From assembly GCA_019188255.1 (NCBI GenBank), contig JAETXT010000010.1, positions 3,570,133-3,634,132 of the forward strand: DNA of 64,000 bases. The letters run 5' to 3'. The notes below the pieces were generated by a model. The model was given only the letters and a program-made list of their open reading frames with translations, did not search any database and had not been told where the DNA came from. Position 1 is the first letter of the stretch. Each line of letters begins with the position of its first letter. This document shows positions 1 to 10,851 of the stretch, piece after piece. The stretch is from Verticillium longisporum. Taxonomy: Eukaryota; Ascomycota; Sordariomycetes; Glomerellales; Plectosphaerellaceae. Both the position numbers and the translations under genes were made by a program.

Positions 1-1380
1 ACACCATGCGGCAGCTGTGCAGCAGGCGAGTCCAGTCCTCGCGAGGTCACATGAAGGCAGAGAGGGGGCACCCCGCTGACCTTTTGGAGCAGTCTGTGCC
101 TTTAGAAAGTCTGTGCGACTGTGCGTCGCGTATATTCGGAGCCAGTGCCGTGGTGTGAATGGTTGGACTATGAGAGGCTGCCGTCCGAAGCTATGGGCAC
201 TAGGGAGTGGCCTGACGCGGTAAACGGACGCGTCGTGACGGCCCTCGGGCGGTGGAGAAGAGTACGTGCCCCCTTCATGTCATGGCTTGTTAGCTTGTTT
301 CTCGTGCCGCAGTGTCTTGAAGTTTCCGTCATGATGATGTGGTGCAAAGCCCCTGACACTGGAAATCGATTCACAAATGTGCTTGTGGCGAGAAAAGGGG
401 CGTCACACGGGGCTGGATATCACGACACCATCTGGGTTGATGAACACCCAAGTGCCGTGAAGATCGTAGTTACTCAGCGTCTGAAGCTGGATAGTCAGAC
501 GGCTAGATAGACAGACGAAGGTCTCGTCTCACTTGAAAGCCGCGATGCTACCCCACCGCCACTGCCGACGCAAGCACCCTCCAGATCTCAAGTCAAGAAA
601 GTCAGAAAAGTCGCGTCCGATGCTCATGACCCGAAACTACCGACCGGATGCTACCTTCATGGTAATGGTGCTTGGACGGGGGATGTGGCGGGCGCTTGAA
701 GAGGGATGGGTGGAGTCATGGGATCGCCAGAGTATGTCCTGCTAGGGCCCGGAATGAGGCATCTTGCAGGAGATGGTGTGCAGATGGAATGTCTCTCCAA
801 TGAAGCGTGGAAAACGCAACCCGATTTCCCCGTTCGGCGACAGTGAACGGGGCCAGTTGCACAGCAGCCCCCTCTGAAAGCACGCTTTTGGAGTACCTGG
901 TGTAAGCATTCGATACAGTGAGCACCCTGGACGATGACCGGAAGTCGGAATAGTGATCATTGGTGGCAGAAAATGAGAGATACTGGCTTGTCCCTCCAGG
1001 TCACAGTCTAGGCGCTGCCTCAACGGGTGACGTGCAGGAATATTCACAGTCGTGGAGATGGCGCATGGCCAAAGGAAAAAGAGTATCGGAATGATTACGA
1101 ATACTTCCCCAGACCGCCTCAGACTTGTGGCTGGCTGTGGCGCACGCCTTTGGCGAGGCGGAGGTATGTGTGCGTCCCATAGCGCAGCGGGGCGATCTCA
1201 GCAGAACTGCTAGAGCCCACCAACATGGAACGAGTAGTCATGCGGTGACACGAAGAGACGAAGGGAAAAGGAGGTCGACCTTCACCTGAAATGGAGGCGA
1301 GAAGCAACATTGGGGCAGCGAGCTGAAGGAGGGCAACCGGGATAGACTAGGAGTGTGGGGATTTAGGGGCTTTCGAGGAG

Positions 1381-1396
1381 GATGATGATGGTGGTG

Positions 1397-1433
<37 letters not shown>
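1381..1433. repeat. Compound microsatellite
   Basis: A compound simple repeat runs GAT, then GGT, then (GT)n, then (GA)n. It is a typical slippage-prone tract in non-coding DNA. Confidence 0.9.
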
Positions 1434-4400
1434 CGCGTGTAGGGGTCAGGATGATGGTGTGTCGAGAGTCTGGCATGATTTGTCCGAGACATCTAGCCCT
1501 GGTCGCACTTGGACGCTGGAGCATAATAAGGCGTCAGATATCGGGAAAGGAGACTGGACGGACAGAGTGATAGGGTAAGATCAGATAGCGCGTTGCTCGA
1601 CCCGAAGACCAATAGACAGACCACTGGGTCCGTCATCAACCCGGTTTGCGCCAGTAGACCACATGCTGGGGGCAGTGGTGTGCCGCTATGGCACGAGTTG
1701 AAGAGCGATGGACTAGCTCCCAAGGCAACGTCGTTAGCTCGAGCGGCAGGCAATGATGGCTTGGGAGTTAGCAGATAGACCACCAGTTGGCGAGCGTTCG
1801 TAGGACGATGCGGAGAACCAGGGATGGTCCTTGTTCCGCGTATGGTGGCTGAGGCAAATCGTCGTAGACATTTTGCCCAAAAGATGAGCGGCATCTTGCG
1901 ATCATCGACATTGGCGGACAGGACCCTGTTTCTGGCTCCTGCACACTTGTCACGGTCAGGTAGCGAAGCCCCCCTCCCTAACCCTGGTGTACTTGTTCGA
2001 TCGTGGGCCGCCTGATGAGAGGCCTAGCTTTCTCGTAGGCTCCCCATCCCAGCCCCTCTTGCTTTCACGAAGCCCATCGACGGGAGAGGCGGCAACGCGG
2101 GAATGTCGCTGCCATCGTTGTCTTGGCAAGCCGACGTGAAAAGGCCAGGCCAGACCAGGTGAGGGGTCGAAATAGAACAAGCTGCAAGGCCATGTGACAG
2201 GTGGGTCGCGGGGCGGCGTGCTCGGTGCGGCGTCAAACGGCCATCATGATTCATATGGGCCTCAAGTAGGCAAGATATCGAAGCAGCCGGGTAAAGGACT
2301 TTCTAGGACTTGTCAGATGGGGTTGTTGTTTGGTTTCCATTTCGAGTAGTCGCGCGAGGCGCAGGACAGGGCATGGCATGGCATTGCATGGCATCTGCCT
2401 GCATTTACCCACTTTCTTGCTGCAGCCAGATCGGGTCCCGCTCGCAGTGGTCTGCAGCCTCTTTCTTTCCATCTACATGTACATACTTCGCACACCACCC
2501 CCCCTCCCCCCACGGAAATGCACCTCCAGCATGCTGTTGTACTAGCGACTCGTGCGGTAGAGTTCGCCTCTGAACCCTAGTCTGTGTTTCGTGAGGAGCA
2601 CCGCGAAAGGATCGCAGGCGCAGCTCCCGCGGAAAGAACCCAACCAAGAAGTGGCCGCGGTGTAGTAGCTCGTGACAAGGGGGGGCGGGGAGCGAAACTA
2701 TGCCATAACAACGAGAACGAGGATGAATACGGCGAGGCGACTACGGATGTGCGACCAAGGCAGCCACCTGCTGCATCGGACGACGACCCGGACATCTCTG
2801 TGTAAGGTGACAGCCGACGTAAAGATGGCACGACAGGCTCGGATCCGCCATGGCCTAACGGAATGTTCTGAGAAGGAAGTGAGCACTCAAGTTGCGCAAC
2901 GGATTATCGACAAGCCTCAATTATTCTTTTATTTTCTTTTCTTGGTCAGGCTGTGACCGACCTCCCTCAACAGGCCTGGTGCATCGGCTGATCGCATCCG
3001 AAGGCTGTGAGTGTGGCCCAAAGCGGACGAAGCAGAGGCAGAGGGTTCACTTGGTGGCGGAAGGATACTAGATCATGAATACGAGAGGAGGGACGCGTCG
3101 TAGAGATCTCGTGTGTTTCGACAAGTGCTGTCTTGGCTCGTTGATCGCGTTCGACTGGATGACGAGGTTGAAAGAGACGTGGATCGTGTGGGGTGCTACC
3201 TGCAGGTGTTCGAGACAAACGGGGAACATGGGAGCTGCGTGTACTGCGTTTGCTGTGTGTGTGTTACCTGCCGGATCATTGTGTCAATATGCATGTCGCA
3301 GTGCTCCAGAGGTCCAAGATGGCTGCCGGTGGAATGTGTGCGATCTGTTGATGGCCCGCCGTGTCGGCAGGGTGAGGGGAAGAAAGAGAGAGGCAGATCG
3401 AAGAAGCGTGGCAATGGACCAAGACATCTCGCTTCCCATGCCGTGCCGTCCGCGGCTGACGATAATAGTAAGACACTGCTGAGGAGCATGGTGGCTAGGG
3501 GGGCTGCTGGAAGCAAATGATGTTGGAGTTGACGATGCGGTGAGCAGTGGACAATGTCGATGGGAGCTGAAGATGCTGGAATGGAGGTTGAGTAGGTTTG
3601 GCGGTCGCGAGACAAGGACCACACTACTGCCTGGTGCTGGTGCTCGACACCTGGCTTGGGGCGGAGAGCGTGATGACGATTGGCTGCGACGGCCTGAAAT
3701 CCGCTGGAAAGGAACGCTCCGGGGTTCGGGACGGGTCTCGAATCGGGTGCGCTACAGGGAACGGGAGCCCTGAACAAGTCGCTGTTTCTGGATTGTTCAG
3801 GCCTGAACGGGAACTGCCACTGCCGTGCTGCCGCGCTCTGCTCCCCCACCTTCCATCACTGGACGTGATCCATCAGTGGATATGATGTTGACCTCGGTCC
3901 AGCTCGGGAGGCCTGCACTGAAGCGAACTATCACCTCATCCGTGCTCACACTTAGCACTGATGCTATCATCGGAGCCAAGCCATTCGCTTGAGCCATGAT
4001 GGATCTTGTGTCACCTCTTTTCTCTCTGCGCTCGCCCCTCCTCTCCCTGTCCAGTAAATGCTGCCCGGTCCGCAGGCCTCATCACGAACCCTCACGTAAC
4101 ACTGAAGAATGCCCCAGTCAACGAACATGGGTTCCTCCCTATGAGCTCACCGCGGGGCAGGCTGACGCTCATAAATCACGCCTCGACTCTGTTACTCACG
4201 CAGTCATACACTCCATGCACGGCTGCATCATTGGGCTGGCCGCGTGATTACCTAGCTTATGGGCTATGGGAGGCCACGGGAGGCCGTGGCATGGAACAGC
4301 AAGAGGCAGGGTCACGGCGTGGGTGATGCACACAGCGAAGGTGGAGAGGAGGGACGGATGGACGCACACCCACCACACCACATTGGTGTAATGTCTCAGA

Positions 4401-4777
4401 GGGGGGCGAGGCTCGAGCAGGCAAGGTTGCCTCGTCGTGTAAGGCAGGGGGGTGGGGAGGCGAGAGGATCCTTGCACGGGAGCCATGCCTCTGGTGTGTA
4501 TGGAAGCAGTTAAGAAGGCGGGCAACCGTGAGAAAGGGGGGGAAATACGCAGGGAAAGAAGGGCAGAGAGGAAAGGGGATGTAGACAGAGACAAAAGAGG
4601 CGAGGCAAGACAGGACGGGACAGACAGCATGGCGATGCATGGCAGGCATGGCAGCAAGGGAATGGAGCTTTGCTCAACGCAGAGTCGCTGGTTCGTGAAT
4701 CAAGTGTTGGAGGTCATACCCAACGGCCAACCAACCACCAAGACATGACGGTTCAGACAAGGTAGACAATCTCGACC

Positions 4778-4798
4778 GACTGACTGACTGACTGACTG
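4778..4798. repeat. Tetranucleotide repeat (GACT)n
   Basis: About five tandem GACT units in otherwise unremarkable intergenic sequence. Confidence 0.85.
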
Positions 4799-5179
4799 CC
4801 TGTCGTACCTTACCTACCTTGCGCTTGACGAGTGTTGGTCTGAGCCTTGCTTGCTCTCTGGTCTTGTGCACCTCACCGAGGGGAAAAGGCCCAGTCAACT
4901 GCGGAGGCCTTCACGTCGCCCCTTTAAGAGCCGGCCCCCCCATCTCGAAGGTTATACTGCCGTCTCCTCTATGTTTCTCCCTTTCCTGTTATCGTGGTTC
5001 TGGATCTGATAATCCATCCTCTCGTTCCGCCTGTCCTCCTAGGCTCCTACCAATACCGCCATCATCATCCCTGCTTAACTGATCCACCAGTTAGTCGGCC
5101 TTCCTTATCGTTTAGGTACTCGTCCACGGAAATCCGGTTACGAGTGACATGGGCGCGAAGAGTACGCGACTATCTCATC

Positions 5180-5280
5180 GCCGCCTGTGTCACTGCCTGC
5201 GCCTGTACGGCCTGCACGACCTGCACCTGTGCGTGCGCCTGCGTCTGCGCTTGTACCTGTACAACCTCCACCTCCACACT
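5180..5280. repeat. CTGYRC-type hexamer-like low-complexity tract
   Basis: Imperfect tandem units related to cctgyrc / ctgcrcc fill this stretch. It lies in the pyrimidine-rich DNA that leads into the CCCH zinc-finger gene and may be part of its 5' leader or promoter. On the plus strand it would encode only a Cys/Thr/Ala low-complexity peptide, which I do not regard as a gene. Confidence 0.6.
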
Positions 5281-6286
5281 GGGTCCCCACACGTCGTTCT
5301 TCTGTTGGCATTCTTCCCCTCGTGGTTCTTCTGCTCTGGCAAGTAGTATTGCTGCTGCCAGTCTCCTCGGTATCCTTCCTCTGCTCCCGGCCGCCTCGAC
5401 TCCCCCTTGCAGTGCCATTGGAGTCAATATTCAACCTCGACATAACTCATCAGCTTGAGCCGGGCCCACCCTCTTCCTACTACGCCATCCATCACCCAAT
5501 CGCCACCATTCGCAGTCTCGCGCTGCGACGACACCCCTCATCTGGCTCCCAGACCCTGGCACATGCCCGCACCGACATTACCCACCACCAGTTCCACACC
5601 CGTCGCTTGTTGACAGAAGGCAGTGAGTGCTGCGACGAGCATCTCAGAGGCAGAATCCAGGCTTCCCAGCGCATACCAGCGCACATCATCGTCCGCCGGA
5701 CCCCTGCGAAAGAGCCACCGCTCGCTTGATTCGCCAGACCGCCAGATCGCCAACCCCCATCCAAGCCAAGACTGCGACTCTTGACCTCCAAACTTCGGCT
5801 CAATCAGGAGCTTCACTTGACCCCCCCTCTTCCCGATCTGTCGTCCCTTGGCCTGTCCAGCACCACCCCCTCCATCATCGAACTTAGGTCTTGTCCAGTC
5901 TTGCCGGCGACAACCTGCCTCTGCTGCTCGCCTTGGTTCTCACACTATTGCATGCCATCAGCTCAGCCCTTCGACTACCCATCACACACTGCGAGCCGAA
6001 TCAATAGATTACCCTGCACAATTGGAACGAAAACCAGCCCCTCCTCAACCGCCGCCTTTATCACCGCCTTCCCCTCCTATCGCGCCATTGCGCTGCCCCT
6101 CGCTGGGCTGCTGAGTCAACCACCCGAACGACTACGCCAGATTCGACCTGACGTGACCAGGCCCCTCCTCTAGTCACTGTCCGCAACCCGTTCTCGGCCC
6201 CTCTGTGGTCAAGCACCATCTTTTACGACTCCCATCGCTACAGATTGCTCTCGTGCCATCACGCTTCGCGCCTCTTCTTCGCCAGC

Positions 6287-8166
6287 ATGCCCTCTACCGA
6301 GCATCGCCACGTGCGCTCCGGCAGTCTCAACATCACGCCGCAAAACGGCCACCCGCCCAACATGCCCTCCGCCGCCCCGCGCTTTGAGGGTCCTCGCAGT
6401 CCTCCCAGTATGTGACTTGTCTGCAATTGACCCGCCACAACGCAACGCTTACCCAGACGCAGACACTTCTCACGTTCCATGCAAGTTCTTCCGCCAGGGC
6501 GCTTGCCAGGCTGGCAGTGCGTGCCCTTTCAGCCATGACTTGGGTGCTTCGGCTGAGACCATTTGCAAATATTTCGCCAAGGTCTTTTCGAGGTAGACCC
6601 CACCAATTCCGTCGCTGTACACTGACTTTAATGTGAAAGGGCAATTGCAAGTTCGGGCCCAAGTGCGCCAACATTCACATCCTACCCGACGGGCGCCGCA
6701 TCAACTACGGGAAGAACGGAGTCACGATTGGCACAGCTCCGATAGCCCTCGGTGGCGCCCGAGGCAACCCTCCGACCTCAACCCCATACCACCCCTCCAC
6801 CACCAGCGCCTTGACTTCGGGTCTCTATCGCGACGGCGTGCCCGCCTACACGTCTGCGTACCCGTACGGCGAGGATAGACAGCAACACCTCGGCCGTCAG
6901 CCCAGCCTCGACAACGGCCTACCAACCATCGATACCACCTACTCCTCTTCACACCCCGGCTCACAATATGGCTCACCGCGCGACGAAGATGCCTCCAGGC
7001 TGGGCCTTGGTCTTTCGCCGGTCAACGTCAACGGTCTCTCTGTACTCGATGCCCCCCTCCCTGCCTCTTTCGACTTCTCCAACGCTGCGCGCTACCCTGC
7101 CGCGCCGTGGCCTTCCTCTGTTCCCTCCAAATTTGGCCTCGAGTCGCCGACTCCGTCTCTCAGCAATGCCAAGGACGACCGAACTTCGGAGACCCTCAAG
7201 AGCTTGCATACTTCTGCCTTTGGCAGCAATGAATACCTTTCAGTTTCCAATGCAGGCCTCGGCAGCAGCCCGCCCAGCCACCCCGTTGGCGAGGAGTACT
7301 TTGGACGCCGGACTATGCACTCGAGCCGCTTCGCGAAGCCCAAGATGTTGAGTGCCAGCCTTCCCAAGGCGGCTGTCGATCGCGATTGGGATGCCGAGTT
7401 TGCCTTCCTTGAGGAGGATTATGTGCCTCATAACCTCCAGGAACTCCTAACACCTGCGGAGAAGGCCCGACGCGGATCCATTCGTGCAATCGACAGCGAG
7501 CCCGGCAGCGAGAATGCAACCAAATTTGGCAGCCCCCTTGCTGGTGCAAGTCCGAGCCGTTGGGGTCCTTTGTTCCAGCGCCAGAAGGAGGAGGAGCTGG
7601 AGAGTCGTAGCTTCAGCAAGGCCTCGGCTTTCGGCCATGTTGGCAGCCCACTGCGCAATTCGGTCCTTTCCAACGAGATGAGCAACGGTCTCAACGGAGC
7701 TGGGCGCCATACTCCAGGTAGCCGCTCCGGCAGCGACACGACTTCTGCTCTCACCCAGCAGCTCTCGCGAACGCGCCTCGCCGACGATGGAAACGGCAGC
7801 CCTCGCCTTCACCCCATGATGGCTGCTGGAAGAACCGTGAGCAACGGCGCGGGTGCGATTGGCAAGGAGCGTGGTTCGGCCATTGAACGTCACATTTCCA
7901 GTGGTTCCATCGGATCATCCGGACGTTTCACAACCCCGATCGACGAGGAGGATCCAGCTTTCGTCTTCAACATGGAGGAGGACAGCGACGAGCAGCAGGC
8001 AGCTCGGCAGAGGAAGCGCATCTCTGCAGGACTCGGCATGGGAGGCGGCGGCAGCGGCTGGAGCTACGCCGGTGTCTTGTCCGCCAAGACTGTCGCTCCG
8101 GGTTCGAGCCTCGCAAAAGAGTCGCGTGAGCCATCTGTCACAGTGGAGACAGTGGGCGGACGGTAA
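6287..8166 (+). CDS. Tandem CCCH zinc-finger protein (Lee1-like), putative RNA-binding
   Basis: The three exons 6287-6407, 6457-6581 and 6640-8166 give about 590 aa. Two CCCH fingers lie at about residues 45-85: PCKFFRQGACQAGSACPFSH and, across intron 2, ICKYFAK/GNCKFGPKCANIH. Both have C-x7-C-x5-C-x3-H spacing. Tandem fingers of this kind bind RNA; yeast Lee1 is the nearest named relative I recall. The remainder is a long Ser/Gly/Pro-rich region of low predicted order, with acidic stretches near the C-terminus. Intron 2 starts at a weak GTCTTT donor but has a clear ctgac branch point and keeps the second finger intact. The acceptor of intron 1 could be 6 nt further downstream. The start is the ATG just after the pyrimidine-rich leader. 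The RNA target is unknown. Confidence 0.85.
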
Positions 8167-9058
8167 GAGGTGGGATATCAGCATAGCGGAGAGGGCATCT
8201 CATTTCCGGCGTTCTTCCACAGCATTGGGCGGTCAACACAGTCTCCCCTTCCTGTCGCACAATCAGCCCAGCAAACAATCTTTCGCCACGATCTGAAACG
8301 ACATCACTTTTTGGGTTTCAACTCCCCAAGGCATCGGCAGACACCCTTCAGATAACGGGTTACGGAAAAATACACGACATGGTCATCAAAAAGATGGGAA
8401 AGCAAGGAATCGGACTTGGACAAGACAGGCGGCGGCTGCAATCTTGGGTGATATGGAGTACGTTGGCGTTTTGATTGAGATTTTGGCACGGTTGCGTAAT
8501 ATACAGTACTTTCGGTCAAGGTGGCTTTTGGATAGTTCATGCGGGGCGAGCCTTATGTTAAATACGAGATCCAAGACAAGATTCTTTTATACAAGCCTTA
8601 TGGTTGTTGGTGTGGTTCATGTCGTGACAATCTAGACTCTCCTTCTATCAGAAGGTAAAATAACAACCAAGCTTGACGATTGTAGATATGCGTGAAATGG
8701 TGTGAGCCATACAGATCTTGATCATCACGGCGCGGCACATCCACATGTCATAATACCTCACAGTATGAGGCTCAAGCAGGCGGTACAAGTCTATACACTA
8801 TACAAGGCTCGCTGCCCTCCAAGGCCAGCGTACCACGACGTCCCACGTGCCAGCTGCCTTCGTGAACGCCATCTCCTTGCTCTCGGCCTCCGTGCTCCAA
8901 TATTCTGGCTGCACAAGTTGCCGGGGCTGTACACCTGACTACTGCGAGTGGCGTGGTCCATCATCCCGATTCCGTAGGCAGGCAGGTATTATACATCCGC
9001 TCGTCGTCCTCTTCTCGTCAAACTCCGGTCTTCCAGGTGCTAGCAACAGGTTGAGCAT
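8167..9058. other. 3' flank and intergenic, no gene seen
   Basis: This lies between two convergent genes and presumably holds their 3' UTRs. The short open frames have no recognisable features. Confidence 0.6.
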
Positions 9059-9678
9059 TTACTGGGCATCGGGCTGGCTGAGGATGTACTCGACGGCCTT
9101 CTCGACTGCGGGGATTTATTAGCTGAAGCGTTCCCATGTCAAGCTGCACGGCGCGAGGCCAATGCAGCGCCGAAGAAGAAACGTACCCGAGTGGATACCA
9201 TCGGCGTCCTTGTCCGGGATCTCAATGCTGAACTCCTCCTCGATGGCCATGACAACCTCAACGGTGTCGAGGCTGTCGAGGCCGAGATCGTTGGCGAAGT
9301 GCGCCGTCGCGTTGATCTGTTGACATTAGCCTCCGTCGACGATATTCCCTCTTCTCCCACATCGATCCGGCGGCATTCGTTTCCCAATGCGTTCTTCTTC
9401 TCCTCCCTTGCGCGGCCTCAACGTTCTTCGGGCTCAGGGGGTACCCACGTTCTTGGGGTCGTTGACCTTGTCGAATCCGGCGAGCAGGGTGCTGATCCTC
9501 GTGGCATCCTCCTCCTTGCGCAGGGCGCCACAGGCCGAGTCCATCCTGATCCCCATGGGGCTCCACGCCACGGCGAGGCGGGGGTGACGGTCTGGCGGAG
9601 GACGGGGGCGCGCATGGCGGCAGGGCGGGCGACGCGCGCAGCAGCGCTGGCGGAGCGAAGGATGGCGGTGCGGAACAT
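9059..9678 (-). CDS. Mitochondrial acyl carrier protein (complex I subunit), frameshifted in this sequence
   Basis: The three exons (9678-9449, 9316-9187, 9105-9059) encode a mitochondrial acyl carrier protein. It carries the 4'-phosphopantetheine arm for mitochondrial fatty-acid and lipoate synthesis and is also a subunit of complex I. The N-terminus ([19 protein letters not shown]) is an Arg/Ala-rich presequence. The core contains FDKVNDPKN, then [20 protein letters not shown] with the DSL serine that carries the prosthetic group, then [12 protein letters not shown]. Exon 1 changes frame between residues about 31 and 45: one base is missing, most simply from the G5 run (plus strand) at 9580-9584. 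With that base, exon 1 has 231 nt and all splice phases agree. This is either an assembly error or a recent inactivating lesion. The first is more likely because the rest is perfectly conserved and the gene is normally essential. Confidence 0.85.
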
Positions 9679-10096
9679 TTTGAGGGAGGGTATCTCGAGA
9701 TGTGGAATGGTAGGAGGTCGTGGATGGATGGGCGGCGGATGAATCGGGTGGAGGCGATGGATGGCGATGACAACGCGGGCGACTGGAGCTTGGAGCTTGT
9801 TCGAATGATGATAAATTCTTCGCCCAGGCCAGTCGAGGTCACCCAAGTCACGTGCAGCTCACCACCTATTGCCGGAGCAGCAGCTCCCCAAAAGCTATCA
9901 CGTGATCCAATCGACCGGCCCCCGCCAGCCAATCAATCCCCGGTAGTTGTAATCCCGCAAAAGAATCCAGCCAACAATCCATCACGTCGAGCAACCACCA
10001 CAAGCTCGCCTCCCTCTCCCGACTTCACCACCCTCAACCCCTCCCATTGGCGTCCGAATCTCCCCTCCTCCGGCGTCCTACCGACTATACAACACA
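9679..10096. promoter_or_regulatory. Bidirectional promoter between two complex I genes
   Basis: This 418-bp spacer separates the start codons of the mitochondrial ACP gene and the NDUFS8/TYKY gene. CCAAT boxes are visible at 9907-9911 and 9929-9933, with an inverted one (ATTGG) at 10046-10050. Fungal CCAAT boxes are bound by the Hap/CBF complex, which controls respiratory genes. Joint control is an inference from layout and motifs. Confidence 0.55.
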
Positions 10097-10851
10097 ATGG
10101 CGCCGGCAGCTCGACCATTGACCATGTTCGCCGCGACATCGACTCGTGCACTGGCTCGCTCGGCTGCGGCCAACCCGGCCCTCGCAAACCGACTTCTCGC
10201 GGCCGCTACGGTTCGCGGCTACGCCACCCCTTCGGGCCCGCCGCCCAAGAACTTCCGTCAGGCGCCTTACCTGCGATGGAACGAGGAGAAGGAGAGCACT
10301 CTGGACCGCATGGGACGTTACTTCCTCCTGACCGAGATGTTCCGCGGCATGTACGTGCTCATGGAGCAGTTCTTCCGCCCGCCCTACACCATCTTCTACC
10401 CTTTCGAGAAGGTACGCAGCGCGCCATCAATAGGCAAACCGAAATACATTCCAGAGTATCCTCGAGACTAACGTCAAAGTAGGGTCCCATCTCCCCCCGG
10501 TTCCGCGGTGAGCACGCCCTCCGCCGGTACCCCTCGGGCGAGGAGCGCTGCATCGCCTGCAAGCTCTGCGAGGCCGTCTGCCCGGCGCAGGCCATCACCA
10601 TCGAGGCCGAGGAGCGCGCCGACGGCTCCCGCCGCACGACCCGCTACGACATTGACATGACAAAGTGCATCTACTGCGGCTTCTGCCAGGAGTCGTGCCC
10701 CGTCGACGCCATCGTCGAGAGCCCCAACGCCGAGTACGCCACCGAGACTCGCGAGGAGCTGCTGTACAACAAGGAGAAGCTGCTGAGCAACGGTGATAAG
10801 TGGGAGCCTGAGCTGGCTGCCGTCATCCGCGCCGACTCGCCCTACCGGTAA
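10097..10851 (+). CDS. NADH:ubiquinone oxidoreductase 8Fe-8S subunit (TYKY/NDUFS8)
   Basis: The two exons 10097-10411 and 10483-10851 encode 227 aa. This is the peripheral-arm subunit of mitochondrial complex I that holds clusters N6a and N6b and passes electrons toward ubiquinone. Both ferredoxin-type motifs are complete: [12 protein letters not shown] and [12 protein letters not shown], in the second exon. The N-terminus is an Ala/Arg-rich mitochondrial presequence ending near [11 protein letters not shown]. The intron has a GTACGC donor, an actaac branch point and a TAG acceptor. Length and motifs match the family. It is transcribed away from the mitochondrial ACP gene, which encodes another complex I subunit. 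Confidence 0.96.

Larger units (their letters stand above)
1..4950. other. Long gene-free GC-rich region
   Basis: I see no coding sequence that I can support here on either strand. The open frames are short, overlap one another, are rich in Arg, Ser, Pro and Cys, and show no recognisable motif. The stretch holds simple repeats near 1381-1433 and 4778-4798. It lies upstream of the CCCH zinc-finger gene and may include its distal promoter or an unannotated non-coding transcript, but nothing in the sequence proves either. Confidence 0.6.

Noticed and set aside
3196..3849. Open frame of 217 codons on the minus strand
   Set aside because: Composition is low-complexity (His/Pro/Ser/Arg), there is no motif, other frames in the region are open by chance as well, and no splice structure supports it.
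4994..5458. Cys/Thr-rich open frame encoded by a repeat tract
   Set aside because: It is a translation of the hexamer-like low-complexity DNA upstream of the CCCH gene, not a convincing protein.
9258..9932. Long minus-strand frame over the ACP gene and promoter
   Set aside because: It is in a different frame from the conserved ACP exons and runs through introns and promoter.
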